A stretch of DNA of 64,000 bases from Burkholderia sp. BCC0322. Lineage in GTDB: Bacteria; Pseudomonadota; Gammaproteobacteria; Burkholderiales; Burkholderiaceae. The position numbers were made by a program, and so were the translations under genes. Within the stretch, counting starts at the first letter, position 1. Each line of letters begins with the position of its first letter. The stretch is from positions 248,001-312,000 of the forward strand of contig NZ_CADFDU010000002.1 of NCBI RefSeq assembly GCF_902833045.1, given 5' to 3'. Below the pieces are notes generated by a model, which worked only from the letters and a program-made list of their open reading frames with translations, was not told the origin of the DNA and did not search any database. This document shows positions 21,684-29,773 of this stretch, one piece after another.

Positions 21684-22027
21684 TTAGGGTCTGTTTACCT
21701 GGGGAACGCGCATGCGTTGCCACGAGAAGCGCCGCTCGCGAGGCGCGCGACGTTGCGAATACTGGCGAACTTGCAAGGAGCGCAACGCGGCAAGCGGCCG
21801 TTCTCGTGGCAACCCCCAATTAAAGAAGACATGCCACGGGAATGCCCGCGGTCGTCCGTATGGCGGCGTCGCTCGTCGCTTGTCCCCCAAGGGGATGTCC
21901 AGCGGGGCGTTCGGCCCGGCCAAACGGCGCCCGTCATTTCCTGCCCTACGCCTCGCGGGAAGTCCGCTTGGGGGGCAAGCAATTTTGGGCATGCGCGTGT
22001 GCGTTCCATAGGCGAACAGGCCCTAAA
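21683..22027. mobile_element. Inverted-repeat (MITE-like) element between glcE and glcF
   Basis: The whole glcE-glcF gap is a 345-bp structure bounded by TTTAGGGTCTGTT (21683-21695) and its near-complement AACAGGCCCTAAA (22015-22027). The end repeats extend imperfectly for about 35 bases. Inside are further inverted repeats: GTTGCCACGAGAA (21716-21728) with TTCTCGTGGCAAC (21801-21813), CGTTGCG (21751-21757) with CGCAACG (21781-21787), and 21878-21891 with 21967-21980 (13 of 14). No transposase-like frame is present. TA next to the GGG ends could be a 2-bp target duplication. The right end supplies the glcE stop codon and the left end touches the glcF start. The name MITE is inference. Confidence 0.7.
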
Positions 22028-23111
22028 GATCCGGGTAGAGCCGGCCGCGGTTGAAGATGCGCGCGGGATCGAACGCGGCCTTCAGCCCGCGGTGGATTTT
22101 CATCATCGGGGCGGGGAGCGGCGTGAACACGCCCGCGCTGCGATCGTACGCGTCGCCCGCGCGGAACAGCGTCGCGTGGCCGCCGGCCTGCTTGGCGCTC
22201 ATCCGCACGGTCTGCGCGTCGGCGTCGGTGATCCACCAGCGCTGCGCACCGCCCCATTCCATCAGCTGGGTGCCGGGCAGGTGCATCGGTTCGGTGATCG
22301 ACGGCAGCGCGAGGCGCCACAGCGCATAGCCGGGCGGGATGCCGTTGAAGAACGGGTCGGTATGCTCGCGCAGGCCGGCCCAGAAGCGCTCGGCCTCCAC
22401 AGCGTCGACGACTTCGCCGCCGAGCAGCGTCTTCGCGGATTTCACGGCCGCTTCGGCGCCCGACAGGCGCAGCACGAGCGTACCGTTGCGCCACCCGCTC
22501 GCGCTGACGGGCAGCGGATGGCCGCCCCATTCGTTGAGCTTGCGCACCGCGTCGGTCGCGGTCATCTCGAACTTCAGCGTGACTTCGGCGACGGGCATCG
22601 GCAGCACCTTGATCGACAGGTCGAGCATCAGCCCGAGCGTGCCGAGCGCGCCGGCCATCAGTCGCGACACGTCGTATCCCGCGACGTTCTTCACGACCTG
22701 TCCGCCGAAACGCAGCATTTCGCCGCGGCCGTTCATCAGCGTGACGCCGAGCACGAAATCGCGCGGTGCGCCGCACGTGGCGCGCCGCGGCCCCGCGAGG
22801 CCGGCCGCGACGCAGCCGCCGACAGTGGCCGCGCGGCCGAAGTGCGGCGGCTCGAACGGCAGCATCTGGCCGCACTCGGCGAGGACGGTTTCAAGCTGCG
22901 CGAGCGGCGTGCCCGCGCGGACCGTGACGACGAGTTCGGCCGGGTCGTACGACACGACGCCCTGAAACGTGCGCGTGTCGAGTATTTCGCCCTCGAGCGC
23001 CTGGCCGTACCAGTCCTTGGTGCCGCCGCCGCGAATCCGCAGCGGCCGGCCGTCGGCACTGGCGGCGCGGATGCGCTCGGCCCATCCGGCGACGATGTCG
23101 TCCTCTTCCAT
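22023..23111 (-). CDS. glcE: Glycolate oxidase FAD-binding subunit
   Basis: 362 residues. GlcE is the second flavin-type subunit of glycolate oxidase, shorter than GlcD. The FAD-binding PCMH fold shows PLRIRGGGTKDWYG, VVSYDPAELVVTVRAGTPLAQLE, LPFEPPHFGRAATVGGCVAAGLAGPRRA and GGQVVKNVAGYDVSRLMAGALGTLGLM. The C-terminal AAFDPARIFNRGRLYPDL is typical. Its stop codon (TAG on the minus strand, 22023-22025) lies inside the terminal repeat of the element that separates it from glcF. The next upstream gene, glcD, ends 183 bases away. Confidence 0.95.
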   Translation of the reverse strand: MEEDDIVAGWAERIRAASADGRPLRIRGGGTKDWYGQALEGEILDTRTFQGVVSYDPAELVVTVRAGTPLAQLETVLAECGQMLPFEPPHFGRAATVGGCVAAGLAGPRRATCGAPRDFVLGVTLMNGRGEMLRFGGQVVKNVAGYDVSRLMAGALGTLGLMLDLSIKVLPMPVAEVTLKFEMTATDAVRKLNEWGGHPLPVSASGWRNGTLVLRLSGAEAAVKSAKTLLGGEVVDAVEAERFWAGLREHTDPFFNGIPPGYALWRLALPSITEPMHLPGTQLMEWGGAQRWWITDADAQTVRMSAKQAGGHATLFRAGDAYDRSAGVFTPLPAPMMKIHRGLKAAFDPARIFNRGRLYPDL

Positions 23112-23294
23112 GTTCTGTCGCTGCCTCGACTTGTTGTTCGGTCGATTGTACCGGGGTGGCGCGATTCCACATCGCGACTATCCCTAAGCCCCGTATTGCC
23201 GGCCGCATGCTTGCGCCGTCGCGCGAACGGCCGACGCGGGCGTCGCCGTCCGCCGCGGCCCGGCCGCCGGCACGGGCCGCGTAGCGCGCGATGC

Positions 23295-24788
23295 TCAGAA
23301 GCGCGGCAGGTCGGGGTGCGGCAGCAGCCCGCCGCGCACGTGCTGGCGACCGTACTCGGCGCAGCGCGCGCGGGTCGGGATGCCCTTGTCCGGGTTCAGC
23401 AGCCCCGCCGGATCGAACGCGCGCTTGACCGCGAAGAACGCGTCGCGCTCCTGCGGCGAGAACTGTACGCACATCGAATTGAGCTTTTCGATGCCGACGC
23501 CGTGCTCGCCCGTCACGCTGCCGCCGAATTCCACGCAGCATTCGAGGATTTCCGCGCCGAACTGCTCCGCGCGGTGCAGTTCGTCCGGATCGTTCGCGTT
23601 GTACAGGATCAGCGGATGCATGTTGCCGTCGCCCGCATGGAACACGTTGATGCAGCGCAGCCCGTAGCGCGTTTCGAGCTGCTCGATGCGCGCAAGCAAC
23701 GGGCCGATCGCGCGGCGCGGCACGGTGCCGTCCATGCAGTAGTAGTCGGCGGAAATCCGGCCTGCGGCCGGGAACGCGTTCTTGCGGCCCGACCAGTAGC
23801 GCAGCCGCTCCTGTTCGTTGCGCGATACCTGGATGCGCGTCGCGCCGTGTTCGCGCAGCACGGCCGTCATCCGCACGATCTCTTCCGCGACTTCCTCCGG
23901 CGTGCCGTCCGATTCGCACAGCAGGATCGCCTTCGCGTCGAGGTCGTAGCCCGCGTGCGTGAACGCCTCGACGGCCTGCGTGGCCGGCTTGTCCATCATC
24001 TCGAGCCCGGCCGGGATGATCCCCGACGCGATGATCGCCGCGACGGCCTCGCCGCCCTTGACGACGTCGTCGAAGCTCGCCATCACGAGCTGGGCCGTTT
24101 GCGGCTTCGGGATCAGCTTCACCGTGACCTCGGTGACGATCGCGAACATCCCTTCGCTGCCGATCATCACGGCGAGCAGGTCGAGGCCCGGCATGTCGAG
24201 CGCGAGCGAGCCGAATTCGACGATCTCGCCGTCGATCGTCACTGCGCGCACGCGCATCACGTTGTGCACGGTCAGCCCGTATTTCAGGCAGTGGACGCCG
24301 CCGGAATTTTCCGCGACGTTGCCGCCGATCGTGCACGCGATCTGCGACGACGGATCGGGCGCGTAATACAGGCCGTACGGCGCGGCGGCTTCCGAGATCG
24401 CGAGGTTGCGCACGCCGGGCTGCACGGTCGCCGTGCGCGCGTAAGGATCGACTTCGACGATGCGCGTGAAGCGCGCAAGCGACAGCACGACGCCGAGCGC
24501 GATCGGCAACGCGCCGCCCGACAGGCTCGTGCCCGCGCCGCGCGGCACGATCGGTACTTCCATGCGGCGGCAGATCTGCACGATCCGCTGCACCTGCGAT
24601 TCCGTTTCGGGCAACGCGACCGCGAGCGGCAGGCGGCGGTACGCCGACAGGCCGTCGCATTCGTACGGCGCCGTGTCTTCGTCGCGATACAGCAGGCAGT
24701 GCGTCGGCAGCACGGCCATCAGCGCCTGCACGACTTCACGCTGGCGCTGCGCGCGTGCCGCGCTCGACAGTTCGACGGGAGCGTTCAT
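23295..24788 (-). CDS. glcD: Glycolate oxidase subunit GlcD
   Basis: 497 residues from ATG 24788, with AGGAG a few bases upstream. GlcD is the catalytic FAD subunit that oxidises glycolate to glyoxylate. The PCMH domain carries VPIVPRGAGTSLSGGALP, YAPDPSSQIACTIGGNVAENSGG and GLDLLAVMIGSEGMFAIVTE. The FAD-oxidase C-terminal domain carries CINVFHAGDGNMHPLILY, GGSVTGEHGVGIEKL and AFDPAGLLNPDKGIPTRARC. It follows a related FAD-linked oxidase by 41 bases, so the series 26239-20457 is probably one transcription unit. The 183-base gap to glcE shows no other gene. Confidence 0.96.
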   Translation of the reverse strand: MNAPVELSSAARAQRQREVVQALMAVLPTHCLLYRDEDTAPYECDGLSAYRRLPLAVALPETESQVQRIVQICRRMEVPIVPRGAGTSLSGGALPIALGVVLSLARFTRIVEVDPYARTATVQPGVRNLAISEAAAPYGLYYAPDPSSQIACTIGGNVAENSGGVHCLKYGLTVHNVMRVRAVTIDGEIVEFGSLALDMPGLDLLAVMIGSEGMFAIVTEVTVKLIPKPQTAQLVMASFDDVVKGGEAVAAIIASGIIPAGLEMMDKPATQAVEAFTHAGYDLDAKAILLCESDGTPEEVAEEIVRMTAVLREHGATRIQVSRNEQERLRYWSGRKNAFPAAGRISADYYCMDGTVPRRAIGPLLARIEQLETRYGLRCINVFHAGDGNMHPLILYNANDPDELHRAEQFGAEILECCVEFGGSVTGEHGVGIEKLNSMCVQFSPQERDAFFAVKRAFDPAGLLNPDKGIPTRARCAEYGRQHVRGGLLPHPDLPRF

Positions 24789-24829
24789 GGGGTCTCCTGC
24801 AGCAGGCGGCATGGTGTCGCGCCGCCGTG

Positions 24830-26239
24830 TCAGCACGTGAAAATCTTGCCCGGATTCATCAGGTTGCGCGGATCGAGCGCGAGCTTGATCGCACGCATCG
24901 TGTCGATCGCGTTGTCGCCGTGCTCCTTGGGCAGGAAGCGCATCTTGTGCAGCCCGACGCCGTGCTCGCCCGTGCAGGTACCGCCCAGGCGCAGCGCGCG
25001 CTCGACGATCCGGTCGTTGATGTGCTCGGCTTCGGCGAGTTCCTCGGGCTTGTCGGGGTCGATCAGGATCGCGACGTGGAAATTGCCATCCCCGACGTGG
25101 CCGACGATCGGGCAGGGCAGCGATGACGCGCGCAGGTCGACTTCGGTTTCCTCGACACACGCGGCGAGCTGCGAGATCGGCACGCACACGTCGGTCGTCA
25201 CCGCACGGCAGCCGGGCTTCAACTGCAGCATCGCGAAATACGCATTGTGGCGGGCGGCCCAGAGCCGGCTGCGGTCTTCGGGGCGGGTTGCCCATTCGAA
25301 GCCCTGGCCGTCGTTCTGGCCGGCGAGCGCCTGCACGAGCTCGGCCTGTTCCTTGACACCGGCCTGGGTGCCGTGGAATTCGAAGAACAGCGTCGGCGCT
25401 TCGGTGAGCGTCAGGTTCGAATGGCGGTTGATCGAGCGCACGGCGAGCGCATCGACGAATTCGACGCGCGCGATCGGCACGCCGATCTGGATCGTCTCGA
25501 TCACGGTGCGCACCGCGTCGCCCATCGACGGGAACGTGCAGACCGCGGCGGATACGGCTTCGGGCAGCGGATGCAGGCGCAGCGTGATCTCGGTGATCAC
25601 GCCGAGCGTGCCTTCGGAGCCGACGAACAGGCGCGTGAGGTCGTAGCCGGCCGACGACTTGCGGGCGCGCGAGCCGGTTTTCACCACGCGGCCGTCGGCG
25701 AGCACGGCGGTCAGGCCGAGCACGTTCTCGCGCATCGTGCCGTAGCGCACGGCGTTGGTGCCCGATGCGCGCGTTGCGGTCATCCCACCGATGCTGGCGT
25801 CGGCGCCCGGGTCGATCGGGAAGAACAGGCCGGTGTCGCGCAGGGCTTCGTTGAGCGCCTTGCGCGTGATGCCCGGCTCGACCGTCACGGTCAGGTCTTC
25901 GGCGTTGATCGACAGCACGCGGTTCATTTCCGACAGGTCGAGCGATATGCCGCCGCGTACTGCGAGCAGGTGGCCTTCGAGCGACGAGCCGGCGCCGTAC
26001 GGGATCAGCGGGACGCTGTACAGCGAGCACAGCGACACGACTTCGCGCACGTCGTCCGCGCTGTGTGCGAACACGACGGCGTCGGGCAGTTGCGGGTCGA
26101 ACGGCGATTCGTCCCGGCCGTGGTGCGCGCGGACGGCTTCGGCCGTCGACACGCGCTCGCCGAAGGCGGCGCGCAGCGCATCGAGCATGGCGGGGGGGAC
26201 GGGGCGGCGCGTGGCGGCCGGCGGGGCAGGGTGATTCAC
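24830..26239 (-). CDS. FAD-linked oxidase, D-lactate/D-2-hydroxyacid dehydrogenase type
   Basis: 469 residues from GTG 26239, chosen because AAGGAG precedes it with good spacing (the frame stays open to 26398). It has the same two-domain architecture as GlcD: a PCMH domain with VPLIPYGAGSSLEGHLLAV, FFPIDPGADASIGGMTATRASGTNAVRYG and GYDLTRLFVGSEGTLGVITE, and a C-terminal domain with VGHVGDGNFHVAILIDPD, GGTCTGEHGVGLHKM and ALDPRNLMNPGKIF. It most resembles cytochrome-linked D-lactate dehydrogenases and their relatives that oxidise D-2-hydroxyacids. Position just before glcDEF suggests a joint role in hydroxyacid oxidation. The exact substrate cannot be read from the sequence. Confidence 0.88.
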   Translation of the reverse strand: MNHPAPPAATRRPVPPAMLDALRAAFGERVSTAEAVRAHHGRDESPFDPQLPDAVVFAHSADDVREVVSLCSLYSVPLIPYGAGSSLEGHLLAVRGGISLDLSEMNRVLSINAEDLTVTVEPGITRKALNEALRDTGLFFPIDPGADASIGGMTATRASGTNAVRYGTMRENVLGLTAVLADGRVVKTGSRARKSSAGYDLTRLFVGSEGTLGVITEITLRLHPLPEAVSAAVCTFPSMGDAVRTVIETIQIGVPIARVEFVDALAVRSINRHSNLTLTEAPTLFFEFHGTQAGVKEQAELVQALAGQNDGQGFEWATRPEDRSRLWAARHNAYFAMLQLKPGCRAVTTDVCVPISQLAACVEETEVDLRASSLPCPIVGHVGDGNFHVAILIDPDKPEELAEAEHINDRIVERALRLGGTCTGEHGVGLHKMRFLPKEHGDNAIDTMRAIKLALDPRNLMNPGKIFTC

Positions 26240-26412
26240 GTACGTCTCCTTGTCGATCCGGGTGAGCGTGTTGGCGCCGGCCCGGCTCCCGTGCTGCAGG
26301 GTTTCGGCCCATTCTACGCTGTAACGCCCGCTGCGCCCGCCGCTGCGGGCTGCGATAATCGCGTTCGAACGCAACCGGGCCGCGTCGCGGCCGCGCACGA
26401 GAGGACATTCGC

Positions 26413-26964
26413 ATGGGCAACCGCTTGAGCAAGATCGCCACGCGCACGGGCGACGATGGCACCACCGGACTCGGCGACGGCCGGCGCGTCGGCAAGGACG
26501 ACACGCGGATCGCCGCGATCGGCGACGTCGACGAACTGAACTCGAACCTCGGCGTGCTGCTCGCCGAGGCGCTGCCGGACGACATCCGCACGGCGCTCGT
26601 GACGATCCAGCACGACCTGTTCGATCTCGGCGGCGAATTGTGCATTCCCGGCCATGCCGTGCTCGACGACACGCATCTCGCGCGTCTCGACCGCTGGCTC
26701 GCCGACTACAACGCGACGCTGCCGCCGCTGAAGGAGTTCATCCTGCCGGCCGGTTCGCGCGCGGCGTCGCTCGCGCACGTGTGCCGGACCGTGTGCCGCC
26801 GCGCGGAGCGCTCGATCGTCGCGCTCGGGCGCACCGAGACGCTCAATGATGCGCCGCGGCGCTACGTGAACCGGCTGTCGGACCTGCTGTTCGTGCTGGC
26901 GCGCGTGCTGAACCGCACCGGCGGCGGATCGGACGTGCTGTGGGAGCGCGGCCGCGTCCGCTGA
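26413..26964 (+). CDS. Corrinoid adenosyltransferase, PduO type
   Basis: 183 residues. The enzyme transfers the adenosyl group of ATP to cob(I)alamin or cob(I)yrinic acid diamide, giving coenzyme B12. The N-terminal ATP-binding motif is TRTGDDGTTGLGDGRRVGKDD; the substrate face has GDVDELNSNLG, and the C-terminal half has RTVCRRAERSIVAL and YVNRLSDLLFVLARVLNR. Its length is typical of a single-domain PduO. It is divergent from the FAD-oxidase gene, with 173 bases between the starts, and 91 bases before hmp. Confidence 0.93.
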   Translation: MGNRLSKIATRTGDDGTTGLGDGRRVGKDDTRIAAIGDVDELNSNLGVLLAEALPDDIRTALVTIQHDLFDLGGELCIPGHAVLDDTHLARLDRWLADYNATLPPLKEFILPAGSRAASLAHVCRTVCRRAERSIVALGRTETLNDAPRRYVNRLSDLLFVLARVLNRTGGGSDVLWERGRVR

Positions 26965-27017
26965 CGTTTTGCCCTTTGCCGCACTGCGACAATTTGCCCG
27001 GGGAGCAGCGATTTTTT

Positions 27018-27041
27018 AAGATGTATTGTGCGTGCATGTTT
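27018..27041 (+). promoter_or_regulatory. NsrR-like operator upstream of hmp
   Basis: AAGATGTATT (27018-27027), a 5-base centre, then TGCATGTTTA resembles the NsrR palindrome AAGATGCATTT-N-AAATGCATCTT. The left half matches well, the right half less so. It ends 15 bases before the hmp start codon. NsrR, a nitric-oxide-sensing repressor, controls hmp in many proteobacteria, so the placement fits. No NsrR gene is in the window. Confidence 0.45.
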
Positions 27042-27055
27042 AACGGAGAACGAAC

Positions 27056-28264
27056 ATGACCCACATCACCGCTGACCAGATGGCTCGCGTGAAGGCCACT
27101 GCCCCTGTCCTCGCCGTGCACGGCGCGACGATCACGAAGCACTTCTACCAGCGCATGTTCGCGCGCCATCCGGAACTGAAAAACCTGTTCAACCAGACGC
27201 ACCAGAAGACGGGCAGCCAGCCGGAAACGCTCGCGAAGGCCGTCTACGCGTACGCGGCGAACATCGACAACCTCGGCGCACTCGGCGGTGCGGTGTCGCA
27301 CATCGCGCACAAGCACGCGAGCCTGAACATCCGCCCCGAGCATTACCCGATCGTCGGCGAGAACCTGCTGGCGTCGATCGTGGAAGTGCTGGGCGACGCG
27401 GTCGATGCCGACACGCTCGAGGCGTGGCGCGTCGCGTACGGCCAGCTCGCGCAGATCCTGATCGGTGCCGAGGCCGACCTGTACGCGGGTGCCGCGTGGA
27501 GCGGGTTCCGTCCGTTCAAGGTCGAGCGCAAGGTGCGCGAAAGCGACGAGATCACGTCGTTCTACCTGAGCCCGGCCGACGGCGGCGCGGCACCGACGTT
27601 CGAGCCCGGGCAGTACATCACGGTGAAGCGCTTCGTCGGCGACCTCGGCGTCGACCAGCCGCGTCAGTACAGCCTGTCCGACGCGCCGCACGGCAAGTGG
27701 CTGCGCATCTCGGTGAAGCGCGAGGCCGGCCAGCCGGAAGTCATTCCGGCCGGCAAGGTGTCGACGCTGATGCATGACGGCGTGGAAGAGGGGGCGATCG
27801 TGGAGGCGACCGCGCCGATGGGCGAATTCTCGCTGAAGCGTGGCGTCGAGACGCCGGTGGTGCTGATCTCCGGCGGCGTCGGCATTACGCCGATGATGTC
27901 GATGGCGTCGGCGCTGATCGCCGAGGGCAGCAAGCGCGAAGTGCGGTTCGTCCACGCTTGCCGCTCGGGCGCGGTGCACGCGTTTCGCGACTGGCTGAAC
28001 GATACGGTGCGCGACCATGCGAACGTCAAGCGCGCGGTGCTGTACGAGCGGGTCGGTCCGAACGATCGCGCCGGCATCGACCACGACCAGGAAGGGCGCC
28101 TCACGCCGCAACGCGTGCAGCAATACGCACTGGTGCCGGATGCCGACTATTACATCTGCGGCCCGATCGGGTTCATGAAGGCGCAGCGTGACGCGCTCGT
28201 CGCGCTCGGCGTCGCGCCGGAACGCGTGAATACCGAGATCTTCGGCTCGGGCGCGCTCGAGTGA
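27056..28264 (+). CDS. hmp: Flavohaemoglobin, nitric oxide dioxygenase
   Basis: 402 residues. The cytoplasmic enzyme oxidises NO to nitrate with O2 and NADPH. The globin domain (1-140) keeps the distal Tyr31 (TKHFYQRMF) and Gln55, and the proximal His87 (AHKHASL), each shifted by two from E. coli Hmp. The FAD domain has QPRQYSLSDAPHG and the NAD(P)H domain has VLISGGVGITPMMSM and DYYICGPIGFMKAQ. The start follows GGAG by seven bases. It is convergent with aroG across a bidirectional terminator, and a possible NsrR site lies just upstream. Confidence 0.96.
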   Translation: MTHITADQMARVKATAPVLAVHGATITKHFYQRMFARHPELKNLFNQTHQKTGSQPETLAKAVYAYAANIDNLGALGGAVSHIAHKHASLNIRPEHYPIVGENLLASIVEVLGDAVDADTLEAWRVAYGQLAQILIGAEADLYAGAAWSGFRPFKVERKVRESDEITSFYLSPADGGAAPTFEPGQYITVKRFVGDLGVDQPRQYSLSDAPHGKWLRISVKREAGQPEVIPAGKVSTLMHDGVEEGAIVEATAPMGEFSLKRGVETPVVLISGGVGITPMMSMASALIAEGSKREVRFVHACRSGAVHAFRDWLNDTVRDHANVKRAVLYERVGPNDRAGIDHDQEGRLTPQRVQQYALVPDADYYICGPIGFMKAQRDALVALGVAPERVNTEIFGSGALE

Positions 28265-28292
28265 TGCGTTGACGCGGATTCCCGAGGAACGG

Positions 28293-28319
28293 AAAAGCCC
28301 GGCGTGAACCGGGCTTTTT
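28293..28319. terminator. Bidirectional terminator between hmp and aroG
   Basis: AAAAGCCCGG (28293-28302) and CCGGGCTTTT (28309-28318) pair around a 6-base loop, with T-runs on both strands. It serves the convergent hmp and aroG genes. Confidence 0.88.
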
Positions 28320-28351
28320 CGTTTGTGCCTGCGCCGACAGGCGTCGCGGGG

Positions 28352-29425
28352 TCAGTTGCCGCTGCCGCGCGTGACGCGGCGCGCCTTCACCGATTCCGCA
28401 AGGCCTTCGAGCACCTTCACGCTGTCGTCCCATGCGATGCACGCATCGGTGATGCTCTGGCCGTAGGTCAGCGCGCAGCCTTCCTTCAGGTCCTGGCGCC
28501 CCTCGACGAGATGCGATTCGATCATCACGCCGACGATGCGGGCGTCGCCGGCCGCGATCTGGCGGCCGATGTCGGCACAGACGGGGATCTGGTTCTCGTG
28601 CTTCTTCGAGCTGTTCGCGTGGCTCGCGTCGATCATCAGGCGCGCGGCGAGGCCGGCCTTGCCGATGTCTGCGCACGCGGCGTTCACGCTGTCGGCGTCG
28701 TAGTTCGGCGCCTTGCCGCCGCGCAGGATCACGTGGCAGTCCTCGTTGCCGGCCGTCGACACGATCGCCGAATGGCCGCCCTTCGTCACCGACAGGAAAT
28801 GGTGCGGCTGCGATGCGGCCTTGATCGCGTCGACCGCGATCTTCACGTTGCCGTCGGTGCCGTTCTTGAAACCGACCGGGCACGACAGCCCCGACGCGAG
28901 CTCGCGGTGAACCTGCGATTCCGTCGTGCGCGCGCCGATCGCACCCCACGAGATCAGGTCGGCGATGTACTGCGGGCTGATCATGTCGAGGTATTCGGTT
29001 GCGGCCGGCAGCCCCATCTCGTTGATCTGGAGCAGCAGCTCGCGCGCGGTGCGCAGCCCTTCGTTGATCTTGAAGCTGTTGTCGAGGTGCGGATCGTTGA
29101 TGAGACCCTTCCAGCCGACCGTCGTGCGCGGCTTCTCGAAGTACACGCGCATCACGATTTCCAGTTCGCCCTTGAAGCGCTCGCGCTCCTTCACCAGCCG
29201 GCCCGCGTACTCGATCGCCGCCTTCGTGTCATGGATCGAGCACGGCCCGATCACGACGATCAGCCGGTCGTCCATCCCGTGCAGGATGCGGTGCATCGAC
29301 TGGCGCGAGTTGTAGATCAGCTCGGACGCGGCTTCGGAGCACGCGAATTCGCGGATCAGGTGGGCGGGCGGCGTCAGTTCCTTGAGTTCGCGAATGCGGA
29401 CGTCGTCGGTGTTGTGCGGGGGCAT
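28352..29425 (-). CDS. aroG: 3-deoxy-7-phosphoheptulonate (DAHP) synthase, class I
   Basis: 357 residues from ATG 29425, with AAGGAG upstream. The enzyme condenses phosphoenolpyruvate and erythrose-4-phosphate, the first step of aromatic amino-acid synthesis. Family blocks are VVIGPCSIHDTKAAIEYA, VMRVYFEKPRTTVGWKGLINDP, AATEYLDMISPQYIADLISWGAIGARTTESQ, HVILRGGKAPNYD and MIDASHANSSKKHENQ. The N-terminal extension of E. coli-type feedback-regulated isozymes is present, but I cannot tell whether Phe, Tyr or Trp inhibits it. The gene lies behind a 295-base leader with an aromatic-rich leader peptide and a terminator (29560-29755), which strongly suggests attenuation control. Confidence 0.95.
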   Translation of the reverse strand: MPPHNTDDVRIRELKELTPPAHLIREFACSEAASELIYNSRQSMHRILHGMDDRLIVVIGPCSIHDTKAAIEYAGRLVKERERFKGELEIVMRVYFEKPRTTVGWKGLINDPHLDNSFKINEGLRTARELLLQINEMGLPAATEYLDMISPQYIADLISWGAIGARTTESQVHRELASGLSCPVGFKNGTDGNVKIAVDAIKAASQPHHFLSVTKGGHSAIVSTAGNEDCHVILRGGKAPNYDADSVNAACADIGKAGLAARLMIDASHANSSKKHENQIPVCADIGRQIAAGDARIVGVMIESHLVEGRQDLKEGCALTYGQSITDACIAWDDSVKVLEGLAESVKARRVTRGSGN

Positions 29426-29559
29426 GCTGTTTCTCCTTGGTTCCGGGCGCCGTTCGGTCAGTGCGAGTGCGCGTGCGGCAGATTCATCAATTCAAGCGAT
29501 TCAGTGGTGTCGGTCGGGGCTGCGGAACCGCTGCGGCGGCGACCGGGTGGCGAAGGGCG

Positions 29560-29593
29560 AAAAAAAAACCGCCGGGTTCGCCGGCGGTTTTTT
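29560..29593 (-). terminator. Attenuator terminator in the aroG leader
   Basis: On the minus strand ACCGCCGG (plus coordinates 29588-29581) pairs with CCGGCGGT (29575-29568) around a 5-base loop and is followed by an uninterrupted U-tract, 29568-29560. It lies 30 nt after the stop codon of the aromatic leader peptide and 134 nt before aroG. An alternative pairing uses its first arm: 29637-29645 (CGCTGGCGG on the minus strand) can pair nine bases, one of them G-U, with 29579-29587 (CCGCCGGCG). That would break the terminator. The two structures are mutually exclusive, as in translational attenuators. Confidence 0.8.
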
Positions 29594-29622
29594 CGGGAAT
29601 TTCGGTTGCGCTCTACGCGCCA

Positions 29623-29688
29623 TCAACCCTCTCGATCCGCCAGCGGTCTGAGATACCAAAAAAAGTAAAAGTAAAACTTGGCGGACAT
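29623..29688 (-). CDS. Aromatic leader peptide of aroG, 21 aa
   Basis: ATG 29688 to TGA 29623 encodes 21 residues; residues 5-12 are FYFYFFWY, eight aromatic residues in a row (four Phe, three Tyr, one Trp), in a region that otherwise has GC-rich codons. The stop is 30 nt before an intrinsic terminator. A ribosome slowed on this run by shortage of charged aromatic tRNAs would leave 29637-29645 free to form the antiterminator. A ribosome reaching the stop would cover it and let the terminator form. I see no strong Shine-Dalgarno before the ATG; an in-frame TTG at 29709 is an alternative start. The role is inferred, but the signal is very unlikely to be chance. Confidence 0.85.
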   Translation of the reverse strand: MSAKFYFYFFWYLRPLADREG

Positions 29689-29726
29689 GACGGAGATTCG
29701 GTTCGTCAAAAAAAGTTGATTCGGAA

Positions 29727-29755
29727 TTTATACCCCGTCGCCGGGCGGCTGGCAA
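29727..29755 (-). promoter_or_regulatory. aroG promoter
   Basis: On the minus strand TTGCCA (plus 29755-29750), a 17-base spacer and TATAAA (29732-29727) make a good sigma70 promoter. It lies after the tldD hairpin and 39 bases before the leader peptide start. Transcription from about 29720 would run through the leader peptide and attenuator into aroG. Confidence 0.7.
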
Positions 29756-29773
29756 CCGGGAAACGTCGAAAAT

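Noticed and set aside
21684-22011. Several open frames of about 100 codons inside the glcE-glcF element
   Set aside because: They read in several overlapping frames on both strands, none has a ribosome-binding site or transposase motif, and the region is explained by inverted repeats.
21471-25646. Open frame of 1391 codons on the plus strand
   Set aside because: Antisense to glcF, glcE, glcD and part of the FAD oxidase, running through the inverted-repeat element; composition is non-protein-like.
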